A stretch of DNA of 21,423 nt. Origin: Pseudomonadota bacterium (GTDB taxonomy: Bacteria; Pseudomonadota; Gammaproteobacteria; Burkholderiales; Burkholderiaceae_B). The position numbers were made by a program, and so were the translations under genes. The notes under the pieces were generated by a model. The model did not search any database and was not told the origin of the DNA. It saw nothing but the letters and a program-made list of their open reading frames with translations. The DNA lies in the NCBI GenBank assembly GCA_023437255.1, contig JAEZGR010000120.1, positions 1-21,423 of the forward strand, read 5' to 3'. Shown here piece after piece: positions 1 through 8,112 of the stretch. Each line of letters starts with the position of its first letter. Position 1 is the first letter of the stretch.

Positions 1-108
1 ATTCGGCAACAAGTAGAGGAGCCCGCCCCAGCATTTTGATTTGACGGCTTTTCGTTCCCCTTCTGCACGGCCCAAGAAACGTTGCGGTATAAAAACACGG
101 AGCCAAGC
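1..108. other. Left-edge leader before the first gene
   Basis: No complete gene is visible here. Short open stretches end at in-frame stops (TAG at 14-16, TGA at 37-39), so the tail of an upstream gene may enter the window, but nothing in a few residues allows it to be named. A TTGACG hexamer at 41-46 lacks a convincing -10 partner. A GGAG at 99-102 serves as ribosome binding site for the ATG at 109. Confidence 0.3.
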
Positions 109-1092
109 ATGAAAAGCAGGACACAAAATAGCTTCAAGCGGATGGGATTATGTGTGGCGCTGGTTGCACCCCTGATATTCGCATCTGGGTGCGCTCAGGC
201 CGCCTGGCCGGAAGACCGGCCCATCACCATGGTGATCCCCTACGCGCCCGGCGGCGCCACAGACACCCTGGGGCGAGCCATCTCCAAAAGTTTGTCGGAG
301 CAGCTGGGGCAAACCATCATCGTCGAAAACCGGCCGGGTGCCGGCAGCATGATTGGCTCTGAATACGTATCGCGCGCCAAGCCCGACGGCTACACCTTCG
401 TGCTGGGCAGCATCTCGAACGTCCTGAATTCCTTCTTCTATAAAGCACCGCTCTACGACGTTCTGACCGACCTCAAGCCGGTCGGGCAAGTCGTTTCGGT
501 GCCCAACTATCTGGGAGTGCACAAAGACATTCCGGCCAATTCGGTTTCAGAGCTGATCGCCCTCGCCAAAGAAAAACCAGGCGAACTCAGTTGTGCGGTG
601 GCGGGGCTGGGCTCCTCTCCGCACCTGTCCTGCGAGTTGTTCAAGACACTGGCCGGTGTCGACATCATTACTGCCCCATTCAAGGGAGGGGCTCCCGCCA
701 TTCAGTCAACCATGGGCGGCCAGACCACGATGGTCTTTGCAAACGAGGCACGCCCATACATTCAGGCGGGCCAGATTCGCGGATTGGCCGTCACCACCAG
801 TACACGGTCGCAGTACACGCCGGATCTGCCGGCCATCGCGGAGCAGCTTCCTGAGTACGACGTGACCGCGTGGTATGGACTCTGGGCGCCGCCCGACACG
901 CCCGATGAGATCGTGAACAAGCTCAGCGCCGCAATCAACGACTCGTTGAAAGATCAGCAACTGCGCAATGTGTTCGAGTCTTTAGGGGCCACTGCGACAC
1001 AAAGCGACCCCCAGAAGTTCGCTGCATACATAAAGCGCGAGTATGACCGCTGGAAGGCCATTACGGCAAAGATGGACATTGAGCAGCAGTAA
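109..1092 (+). CDS. Bug/TctC-family tripartite tricarboxylate-type periplasmic solute-binding protein
   Basis: This is a secreted binding protein of the Bug (Bordetella uptake gene)/TctC family, which captures small carboxylates in the periplasm for TTT-type transporters. The 327-residue product is normal length. The ATG at 109 is chosen over an upstream in-frame TTG at 82 because GGAG lies 6 nt before it and it opens a typical signal peptide (basic start, hydrophobic core, then ASGC-AQA). Cleavage after AQA is most likely; ASGC could also be read as a weak lipobox. The mature protein begins with the family pattern WPEDRPI, followed by IPYAPGGATD, the classic Bug ligand loop, and ENRPGAG. The C-terminus is complete, unlike the second Bug gene in this window. 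It lies 10 bp before an acyl-CoA synthetase, so the ligand may be an aromatic or aliphatic acid activated by that enzyme (inference). No TTT membrane subunits are present, which is common for orphan Bug genes. Confidence 0.92.
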   Translation: MKSRTQNSFKRMGLCVALVAPLIFASGCAQAAWPEDRPITMVIPYAPGGATDTLGRAISKSLSEQLGQTIIVENRPGAGSMIGSEYVSRAKPDGYTFVLGSISNVLNSFFYKAPLYDVLTDLKPVGQVVSVPNYLGVHKDIPANSVSELIALAKEKPGELSCAVAGLGSSPHLSCELFKTLAGVDIITAPFKGGAPAIQSTMGGQTTMVFANEARPYIQAGQIRGLAVTTSTRSQYTPDLPAIAEQLPEYDVTAWYGLWAPPDTPDEIVNKLSAAINDSLKDQQLRNVFESLGATATQSDPQKFAAYIKREYDRWKAITAKMDIEQQ

Positions 1093-1102
1093 GGGGTACG
1101 AC

Positions 1103-2623
1103 ATGCAGCGAATTGCCGACTGTTTTTCGCGCTGGGTCGCCCTTACGCCCGACAGGCTCGCCATTTCTGACGACCGGTATCAATGGTCGTACGCCGATCT
1201 GGAAACGCACGTTGGGCAGGCGGCCGAGTATCTGGCGTCTGTGGGGGTCCGGCGCGGCGACCGCGTCGCCTTCATCGGGGAAAACAGCGCGACACTCGCT
1301 GCATTGATTCTTGCTGCGGGGCGCCTGGATGCATGGGCGGTCCTCGAGAACGCCCGACGCGCCCCCATGGAGATCGACGGCGTGTGTCTACATGCTCACC
1401 CGCGCACGATCGTGCATGTGGTGGGCAATTCCGAAGCGGCGCGCGAGCACGCCCGGCGCCACCAAGCGGCCACCATCGAGACCCCCTTTGGTTCGGTTGC
1501 TGCCAGCCCCACGGATTCGACCAGCGAGCCGGAACCGATATGGCCCGAAGCCAAAGACCAGGTCGCTGTGCTCATTTACACGACGGGCACAACGGGGACA
1601 CCCAAGGGTGTGATGATCACCCATGCGAACCTGTTGCACATCGGTGAGCAGATGCGCCGGGAGCGCCGCCTGACCTCTGACGACCGCGTGTATGGCATCC
1701 TGCCCATCACACACGTGATGGGCCTGGCGTCGGGGCTGTTGGGCACGTTGTCGTCGGGCGCCCACATACATCTCGTTCCCCGCTTCGATGTCGTGCATTG
1801 CAGGCACGCCCTGCGCACCGATGGAATCACGATCCTGCAGGGTGCGCCGGCCATGTTTGCGCGACTCGCCGAATCCTGCGAGCCGGGGGCGCGCCCGAGC
1901 CCCTCACTCAGACTCATCGCGGCAGGGGGCGCGCCGCTTGATGCCGGCATCAAGGAAAAGGTGGAGGCGGTCTTCGGGCTCACGCTCCACAACGGCTACG
2001 GGCTGACCGAGGGGTCCGGCGTCTGCTGGACGCGTCTGGACGACGTTAACGATGACTGCTCCGTTGGGCCGCCCAATGTGGGCGTGGAGGTCCGTATCTG
2101 CGACAAGGACGGCAACGAATTGCCCCAGGGGCAGGTCGGCGAACTATGGATGCGTGGCCCCAGCATCATGAAGGGCTACTACAAGATGCCCGACCGTACT
2201 GCAGAGGTGCTGCGCCCAGACGGCTGGCTCAACTCCCAGGATCTCGCGTCGCAGGGGCCGGATGGCCGGATCCACATCCATGGCCGCAGCAAGGAACTGA
2301 TCATCCGGTCGGGATTCAATGTATCGCCGCTGGAAGTCGAGACGGCCCTGAACTCCCACCCCTTGGTACGGTATTCTGCCGTGCTCGGCCATCACAATGC
2401 AGGCAATGAAGATATTGTTGCCGTGATCGAGCTTAAATCCGAGGCGCAGCTGAACGAGGCCGATCTGCAGGCCTTTTTAAAAGAGAGGCTCTCGCCTTAC
2501 AAACGGCCGAATCGTTTCATCTACATGGAAAACCTGCCTGTCGCTCCCAACGGGAAGGTGCTGAAGCAGGCGCTCAAGCTGAAGTTGGGCGATACGCTCG
2601 GAGCGGCGCAGTGCCCTACGTAG
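1103..2623 (+). CDS. Acyl-CoA synthetase (class I adenylate-forming, AMP-binding family)
   Basis: A 506-residue ligase that activates a carboxylic acid to an acyl-adenylate and then a CoA thioester in the cytoplasm. The phosphate-binding loop YTTGTTGTPKG is at residues 159-169, the A5 motif NGYGLTEGSG at 297-306, the A7 Asp in NSQDL near 380, the hinge region GRSKELIIRSG near 394-404, and the A10 lysine in PNGK at 485. All core catalytic motifs are therefore intact. The ATG at 1103 is preferred to an in-frame ATG at 1043 inside the Bug gene because AAGGGG at 1091-1096 gives a 6-nt spacing and the protein then starts as the family usually does. Family members include long-chain acyl, 4-hydroxybenzoate and cyclohexanecarboxylate CoA ligases; the substrate cannot be read from sequence alone. 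The stop overlaps the convergent RlmN-like gene by 8 bp. Confidence 0.9.
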   Translation: MQRIADCFSRWVALTPDRLAISDDRYQWSYADLETHVGQAAEYLASVGVRRGDRVAFIGENSATLAALILAAGRLDAWAVLENARRAPMEIDGVCLHAHPRTIVHVVGNSEAAREHARRHQAATIETPFGSVAASPTDSTSEPEPIWPEAKDQVAVLIYTTGTTGTPKGVMITHANLLHIGEQMRRERRLTSDDRVYGILPITHVMGLASGLLGTLSSGAHIHLVPRFDVVHCRHALRTDGITILQGAPAMFARLAESCEPGARPSPSLRLIAAGGAPLDAGIKEKVEAVFGLTLHNGYGLTEGSGVCWTRLDDVNDDCSVGPPNVGVEVRICDKDGNELPQGQVGELWMRGPSIMKGYYKMPDRTAEVLRPDGWLNSQDLASQGPDGRIHIHGRSKELIIRSGFNVSPLEVETALNSHPLVRYSAVLGHHNAGNEDIVAVIELKSEAQLNEADLQAFLKERLSPYKRPNRFIYMENLPVAPNGKVLKQALKLKLGDTLGAAQCPT

Positions 2624-3647
2624 CCAGCCGGGCTTGAATACGCACCCGCTTTGACGCCCGGGCCCGCAGCTGCCCGCAGCCGGCATCCACATCCTGACCG
2701 GCGCTGTTCCTCACCTTCGTGAGCACACCGCGACTTTGCAGCGACTTTACGATTTCGCGAATGCGGTCGGTGTCGGGGCGCTGATACTCGTCTTCCCCCA
2801 CGCTGTTGAAGGGAATGATGTTGAGCACGCCGAACTTGCCACTGAGCAGGCGTGCGACGGCATCGAACTCGTCGTCGCCGTCGTTCACGCCTTTCAGTAG
2901 CGTCCATTGATACTGAATCGGATAACCCGTGGACCGCGCATAGTGCTCGCCCAGCTCGATCAGGTCTTGCGGAGAGATCCTGGGCGCGCGTGGCAGCAAG
3001 TGATGGCGCAGCTCGTCCTTGGTCGTATGTAACGACAGCGCGAGCGCGGGCCTGACGCGCTGTCGTGGCAGCGCATCGAACACCCGCGGATCGCCGACGG
3101 TGGAAAACACCAGATTCTTGTGACCGATATTGCCTTCAGTACCGAGCAGGTCGATGGCCTCAAGCACGTTTTCGAGATTGTGCGCCGGCTCGCCCATACC
3201 CATGAAAACCACCTTCTTGACCGGCCGACGTCGCCGCGCCAGCACCACCTGCGCCAGAATCTCCATGCTGGACACCTGACGCAGCAGGCCGCTCTTGCCC
3301 GTCATGCAGAAGCGGCATCCGACCGCGCAGCCCACCTGGGTGGAGACGCAGAGTCCGTCGCGCGGCAACAGCACGCTTTCCACCATCTGCCCGTCGGCAA
3401 GCTCCACGAGCAGGCGCGAGCCGTCATTCCCGGGATGTTCGGAACGAACACGTGCGAGCGCATCCAGTTCGGCGGTCAGGGCTGGCACGGCTTCGCGCAG
3501 TGTGAGCGGCAGGAAGTTCTCGGCACTGCGCCGACTGGTGCCGGCATCGAGCGCCTGCCCTCTGAGCCACACGCGTGTGAGCCGGCCCCGGTGCACAGGC
3601 AGGGCGCCAAGAGCGGCAAGGCGTTGGTCAAAGTCGGAGAAGCGCAT
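2616..3647 (-). CDS. RlmN/Cfr-family radical SAM RNA methyltransferase
   Basis: A 343-residue protein of the RlmN/Cfr family, which methylates an adenine of 23S rRNA (A2503 C2 in RlmN) and can also act on tRNA. The radical SAM cluster motif CAVGCRFC gives Cys107, Cys111 and Cys114. The two mechanistic cysteines are also present: Cys100 in GLCVSTQVGC and the methyl-carrying Cys324 in DAGCGQL. FMGMGEP (148-154) and NIIPFN (276-281) are further family signatures. It is shorter than typical RlmN (about 380 residues), mainly at the N-terminus. It is not in the ndk-rlmN-pilW-ispG setting where the housekeeping rlmN usually sits in beta-proteobacteria, so it may be a paralogue; I therefore give no symbol. 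The gene starts 63 bp after vexL on the same strand and could be reached by read-through of the capsule operon. No strong Shine-Dalgarno precedes the ATG at 3647. Confidence 0.85.
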   Translation of the reverse strand: MRFSDFDQRLAALGALPVHRGRLTRVWLRGQALDAGTSRRSAENFLPLTLREAVPALTAELDALARVRSEHPGNDGSRLLVELADGQMVESVLLPRDGLCVSTQVGCAVGCRFCMTGKSGLLRQVSSMEILAQVVLARRRRPVKKVVFMGMGEPAHNLENVLEAIDLLGTEGNIGHKNLVFSTVGDPRVFDALPRQRVRPALALSLHTTKDELRHHLLPRAPRISPQDLIELGEHYARSTGYPIQYQWTLLKGVNDGDDEFDAVARLLSGKFGVLNIIPFNSVGEDEYQRPDTDRIREIVKSLQSRGVLTKVRNSAGQDVDAGCGQLRARASKRVRIQARLAT

Positions 3648-3710
3648 TGGGGCAGATTCTAATCCATGCCTTGAGCGCCGCTCCCTGCTGTCTTATGGCA
3701 GAGGGGTGAC

Positions 3711-4892
3711 CTATTCCGGCGGCAGGCGATCCGGACTCGTATTGCCCGCGAGCTTCCGTATCTTTTCCGCCAGCTCTGGCGTCGGTGCGTCGTACCCATA
3801 GCGGTACGGCGGCGTCGGCACTGACTCGGGGCGGTAATCCTTCAGCACCGGCTTCGCCTCGCCCAGATACAGGTTGTCTTTCACGCTTAAAAAGGCTCTG
3901 TAGTCGCGGGTATAGGCATACTGCGCCTTCCGTTTCGCGTAGGCCTTGCGGTCGGATTCCCCATTCTCCAGCGCAGTGCGCCGGGGCGCCACGGTGATAT
4001 GGCGGCAATAATTCACATTGATGCCGTGCACGGTAGGCGTGGATTCCGGCTCCGCGCATGTGCGTTCAGACTCATTGCTGAAGATGTTTCCCTCGACCAG
4101 GGCCTTGGCCTCCAGGCTGAAGCTCATGCCGTAGAAACTCCAGTTCTCCAGCAAATTATTGAACAGGTGGAAGGTGCCGAATTGCGCCCTGGGGTTGCGC
4201 TGAACGGTATTGAAGAAATAGTTGTGATGCAGCGTCACGCGCGCCTTCGAATCACGCTCATAATTCTTGAAGTGGTCCTTCGAGGTGATGTTGTTCAGCA
4301 GCATGACCTTGTTCGAATGATGAAACTTGCTCCATGAAATCGTCACGTCGCTTGAACCGTTCTTCACATTGAGAAGGCGGTCGATCATGCGAGAGAGATC
4401 CAGGTGGTGCACCCAGACGTCGCGGCTGCCGTTGGCCACGTTCACGGCTTGCGTGATCCGTGTCAGGCGACCGTCTATCGTCAGATGCGTAAGGATCACG
4501 TTCCGGCTTCCGTACACACCCAATCCGTCATCGATCAAGGTCACCCGCCGGCCGCGTCCGTCTATCGTGGTGTTTGACGGCACGCGCAGCTGCGACTGCA
4601 GGACAATGGTCATGTCATCGGCAAAGCGGATCCATGTCGGCTCGGTACGGGCCTGCCTCAATGCCGCGCGCAGCGTGCCCGGTCCGGCATCGCGGTCAGA
4701 GGTCACCTCCACGAACTTGCCGCCCAGCCCGCCCGTGGCATTGGCGCCATAGCCTTCGCGCTGTTGCAGCAACTCGGTCACGAATGGGCAGTGTTCATCT
4801 GCTGCAGCACACTGTTCGCGAGCTGCCGCCGGGTCGCCATACGCGGCGACCAGCACCATCAGCAGGCCCAATATCAGGTTTCGAACAGTCAT
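3711..4892 (-). CDS. vexL: Periplasmic Vi-antigen lyase (pectate lyase PL1 homologue, VexL type)
   Basis: A 393-residue exported protein with a clear signal peptide (hydrophobic residues 5-17, AAA about 22-24) and a parallel beta-helix pectate-lyase body. Pel signatures run in order: VTSDRDAGPGTLRAAL (63-78), TTIDGRG (108-114), VWVHH (159-163), VTISWSKFHHSNK (183-195), then VTLHHNYF and RNPRAQFG (about 219-239), where Arg232 matches the catalytic Arg of PL1 enzymes. Canonical PL1 calcium ligands look replaced: the Asp of vWiDH is His162 and the second Asp of DGxxD is Asn175. Vi is a homopolymer of alpha-1,4 GalNAcA, chemically close to polygalacturonate. VexL enzymes encoded with Burkholderiales Vi loci are reported to be metal-independent periplasmic endolyases for O-acetylated Vi; this gene fits that description. 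It begins 12 bp after vexE, so it is almost certainly co-transcribed with the export genes. Confidence 0.88.
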   Translation of the reverse strand: MTVRNLILGLLMVLVAAYGDPAAAREQCAAADEHCPFVTELLQQREGYGANATGGLGGKFVEVTSDRDAGPGTLRAALRQARTEPTWIRFADDMTIVLQSQLRVPSNTTIDGRGRRVTLIDDGLGVYGSRNVILTHLTIDGRLTRITQAVNVANGSRDVWVHHLDLSRMIDRLLNVKNGSSDVTISWSKFHHSNKVMLLNNITSKDHFKNYERDSKARVTLHHNYFFNTVQRNPRAQFGTFHLFNNLLENWSFYGMSFSLEAKALVEGNIFSNESERTCAEPESTPTVHGINVNYCRHITVAPRRTALENGESDRKAYAKRKAQYAYTRDYRAFLSVKDNLYLGEAKPVLKDYRPESVPTPPYRYGYDAPTPELAEKIRKLAGNTSPDRLPPE

Positions 4893-4904
4893 CAGGCGCC
4901 CCGC

Positions 4905-6827
4905 CTAGGCCTGGGCAGACCGATCTGCAGCTGACACATGGCGCCAGATGCCGCCGCTCAGCCGCAAGTTCTCCGGCTCGCCGGCGAGGTGTTCCCGAAG
5001 CCGTTCGAAATAGGCCTTCTGCCAGCGCTGCGAATACGACTGCGCATCCTCGCCGGGGTCGACCGCCGGCAGCATCTCGAGCGTATAGGCCACCTTCCCC
5101 TCTTCCCAGCGTGGCGCATAGAAGACCGAAGGCACGCCCAGCCGATGCGCCAGGAGCGAGGCGAAGCTGGAATAGGTCACTTCCTGCCCTTCAAACGTGG
5201 TGCGCGGGGCGGCAGGGTTGGCGGCGCCATCGACGGCCAGGCACAGCACATACCCCGACTGGATCGCACGCATGCACGCCTTGGCGACCTGCGCCTCCGT
5301 CTGGTCCGCAGTGGATATCAACGCTTCCGAGTAGCTGGTCCGTGCGATGCTCGGCGCTGTGGCCAGCCAGCGGGAGGGAATGCCCACCAGTTCCATGGCG
5401 AGCAGGCCCGCGTACATGGGACCCACATGGGCCGTGGCGACGACGACACCACGACCGGCCGCCAGCAATGGCGCGAAAAAGCGCTCCCCGGTGTCGAGTT
5501 CGCCCAGCAAGCGCATGGCTTCCTCGACACGGTCTTCGCGGCACTCAAGCCAGTCAAGAAGCAGGTGATCGACCGCATGGCCCCAGCGCGCCCGGCGCTC
5601 CCAACTCACCCTGTCGATGGTGGTATTGGCGCGCAGCGACCAGGCCCAATCCAGGCGCGCCGGCGGAATGATGGCGCTGTCCAGGGTCGCCTCCATGCGT
5701 TCCATGGCTTCATCGAATGTGGCCGGGAGCCGCTCGCCTCGCTTGGCGAGGTATTGCTCGAACAGCGCCTCGGCCTCTTCATTGCGACCCGCCTGCGTGA
5801 GCGCGCCGACTGCGGCCCGCTGCCATAACAGCTTGTCCGGCGCCTTCTCAACCAGATGCAGGAGCTGATCAGCGGCTTCGCCGTACTGCAAGGTGTAGCG
5901 CAGCGCCCGCGCATACAGGGCGCGCGTCTGCTCCAGCTCGGGGGCGAGTTCGATGGCCCTGGCCAGCGGCGCCACCGCTTCCTTGTAGCGGCCGGCACGC
6001 AGCAGCGTTTCCCCATGAAGCGTCAGCAGCCTGACGTCGTTCGGCGCGGCCTTCAAGCCCACCTCAAAGTGCGCGGGTGCAAGCACCTTGCGGTCTTCTT
6101 CGGTGCCGCGCCGCAGATGCGCCAGCCCGAGCGACGAACGCAGCGCGGCGCAATCGTGACCCGCGCGCAGTGCGGCGTTGCCCAAGCGGATCGCCGCGGC
6201 GGTTCGCCCGTCTTCCATCAGGGCTCGCACAGCCATCGTGGCCACGCGCTCGTTCGGCAACGCCTCTGGATCCAGCCCCGCCGCAACACCTGCGGCGTCA
6301 GCCACATCGCCATTGCGCATGAAGGCCGTCATCCACGCGTATGCGTCGGCGGGCTCGCTTTGGGCCAGGGCGAGGGTCGCGCGGGCGACGTCGGCCGCCT
6401 CGGCCACCCGCTCTGCCTGAACGCGCAGCTGAATCCGCGCGGCGTGCAGCGCCGCGGTGCCCGGTTCGAGTTCAGCGGCTGTGTCAGCCTGCGCGATCGC
6501 CTTATCCCATTGCTTCATACGGCCGTACAGACTGGCGAGCAGGCGCCGATCTTCGGCGCGTGTCGGATAGACAGCGATCAGCACGCCCAGCGCCGCGATG
6601 GCGGGCTCAAGCCGCCCCTCGCGCACGAAGGGCGACACCAGCAGACGGCGGACATCTCGCCAGCCATCTTTGGTCTGGCGCACCGCCGGTTCAAGCCCGG
6701 CCATGTCGCGCGCGGGATCTTCGGCGCTCTGGATTTGGGCGATGACTTCGCGCAAACGGTCGGTGGCGTTTCGCGCATCACCTGCGCCGGCCACGGGGCT
6801 GTGGCGCTGCGTTTCCATATCAACCAT
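4905..6827 (-). CDS. vexE: VexE-type TPR plus LpxL-like acyltransferase (Vi lipid-anchor assembly)
   Basis: A 640-residue cytoplasmic protein. Residues about 60-370 are tandem TPR-like helical pairs (for example PAIAALGVLIAVYPTR, KEAVAPLARAIELAP). Residues about 420-630 resemble the LpxL/HtrB lipid A acyltransferase fold: ATAHVGPMY around the expected catalytic His467, then LCLAVDG and FEGQEVTYSSFASLLAHRLG. In Salmonella Typhi, VexE is the last vex gene, similar in length, and is linked to the acylated HexNAc terminus that anchors Vi to the cell. In the LpxL H-x4-D/E motif the acidic position here is Tyr472, which may be a real divergence or an alignment shift. Start at 6827: AGAGGA lies 7 nt upstream and the ATG overlaps the vexD stop by 8 bp, indicating translational coupling. 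Confidence 0.85.
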   Translation of the reverse strand: MVDMETQRHSPVAGAGDARNATDRLREVIAQIQSAEDPARDMAGLEPAVRQTKDGWRDVRRLLVSPFVREGRLEPAIAALGVLIAVYPTRAEDRRLLASLYGRMKQWDKAIAQADTAAELEPGTAALHAARIQLRVQAERVAEAADVARATLALAQSEPADAYAWMTAFMRNGDVADAAGVAAGLDPEALPNERVATMAVRALMEDGRTAAAIRLGNAALRAGHDCAALRSSLGLAHLRRGTEEDRKVLAPAHFEVGLKAAPNDVRLLTLHGETLLRAGRYKEAVAPLARAIELAPELEQTRALYARALRYTLQYGEAADQLLHLVEKAPDKLLWQRAAVGALTQAGRNEEAEALFEQYLAKRGERLPATFDEAMERMEATLDSAIIPPARLDWAWSLRANTTIDRVSWERRARWGHAVDHLLLDWLECREDRVEEAMRLLGELDTGERFFAPLLAAGRGVVVATAHVGPMYAGLLAMELVGIPSRWLATAPSIARTSYSEALISTADQTEAQVAKACMRAIQSGYVLCLAVDGAANPAAPRTTFEGQEVTYSSFASLLAHRLGVPSVFYAPRWEEGKVAYTLEMLPAVDPGEDAQSYSQRWQKAYFERLREHLAGEPENLRLSGGIWRHVSAADRSAQA

Positions 6828-8112
6828 GTCGGAATCCTCTCAAAAAAGCCATCGCCACACGCACAATGAACATCAGCACAAAGCCCAGCGCGAGGGCCTG
6901 CAACAGCATGAGCCCCGTGCGCGGGCTGGTGGGCTGGTCCGTAGGAACCGGTTGGGCAATGATCGACAAATACCGCTGCAGCCGCAGGGTGTCCGTCATT
7001 GCCTGTTGGTACGACTGTTGCGCCAAGGTCAGGTTGGAATCCGCGAATGTCTGATCATTGCGCAGCGCTTCGTATGACTTGAGTTGTTTCGCTTCGGCAT
7101 TGCCGTCGCCGCTCAGACGGTGGCGCACGGACTCGAGCCGCTCCTTCAGGGCGGCCACCTGCATTTCAGCGGGCTTCAGCATGAAATGATCTTTGTTGTC
7201 GAGCGCCCTGATCTTGTCCAGATGAACCTGCGCGGCGCTGAGCTCTCCTTCCAGCTGGCTGGACAACTCCAGCAACATCGACACCGTGGCGGCAGGGTCG
7301 ATGTTTCCGTGGGCGGTCCGCCATTCCGTCAGCGCTTCCCGTGCCTCCAGCGCCTCCTGCTCCGCCAATCTGAGCGCCTGCTCGCTCACCCTCAGCTTGT
7401 CGGCCACGCCCTTCTCGTTCATGGAACTGACGAATTCCTCGGCCAGGCCAATGAGCGCGACCGATAGTGTGGCGGCGTCTTCCGGAGAGAACGCACTGAC
7501 CCGCAGCACGTCGATCTGCTCCAGCGCGTTGAATGAGACCTGCACGGATTGTCGGTAAGCCCGATACAGATCGTCCTCGCTGGCTTCTTCCGGAAGGCGG
7601 TTGAGCGGGTCCCAGTCTGTATTGGTCAGATAGCGCCGCAGGCCAAGCTTTTCATCGAGCTGCCGCATGCTGTCACGCGACTTCAGAAAGTCGGCCACTG
7701 CCCATCCGTCTACGAAGCCACCCAGCATGCCCCCCGAATTTCCCGTGGTGAGCAGGCTGGCCGTCGTTCCCGCCGCCCCTTGCTGGGTGGAGGCCGACTG
7801 CACGAAGAACCGCGACTCGGCCTCATAGCGCGGGGTCGCGAGAAGGCTTGCATAGACGAAGGCGAGCACCACGGGTACGAGAACGATGAACACATTGACC
7901 CAGCGATGACGGCGGCGCTCGCGCAGCACCGCCTGCCGCTCGCGGCGACGCAGCGCGATCTCGGATTCGTTCTCAGAAGCCGAGCTGGCCCTCGTCGAAG
8001 CCGCCTCCGAGCTCGTCGTCGCGCGTGCCGGCGTCTCCCCGCGATCGGCGCGGGGGAAATCGGCTGAGGCACTGGTCGAGGTCGTCGTCGATGCGGAGTG
8101 CGCTTCGTTCAT
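6820..8112 (-). CDS. vexD: VexD/KpsE-type capsule export inner-membrane protein (PCP family)
   Basis: A 430-residue polysaccharide co-polymerase-like protein with two membrane segments (71-91 and 400-422) and a long periplasmic domain of coiled-coil character (about 235-380). The family hallmark RYEAESRFFVQ follows the first membrane span, and a proline-rich PVPTDQPTSP stretch (388-397) precedes the second. KpsE/CtrB/VexD proteins bridge the ABC transporter and the outer-membrane exporter. The first 50 residues are a Ser/Thr/Ala-rich cytoplasmic tail encoded inside the 3' end of vexC. The start is supported by AAAGG 8 nt before the ATG at 8112, and no other Met occurs before the first membrane span. 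Its stop overlaps the vexE start. Confidence 0.9.
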   Translation of the reverse strand: MNEAHSASTTTSTSASADFPRADRGETPARATTSSEAASTRASSASENESEIALRRRERQAVLRERRRHRWVNVFIVLVPVVLAFVYASLLATPRYEAESRFFVQSASTQQGAAGTTASLLTTGNSGGMLGGFVDGWAVADFLKSRDSMRQLDEKLGLRRYLTNTDWDPLNRLPEEASEDDLYRAYRQSVQVSFNALEQIDVLRVSAFSPEDAATLSVALIGLAEEFVSSMNEKGVADKLRVSEQALRLAEQEALEAREALTEWRTAHGNIDPAATVSMLLELSSQLEGELSAAQVHLDKIRALDNKDHFMLKPAEMQVAALKERLESVRHRLSGDGNAEAKQLKSYEALRNDQTFADSNLTLAQQSYQQAMTDTLRLQRYLSIIAQPVPTDQPTSPRTGLMLLQALALGFVLMFIVRVAMAFLRGFRHG

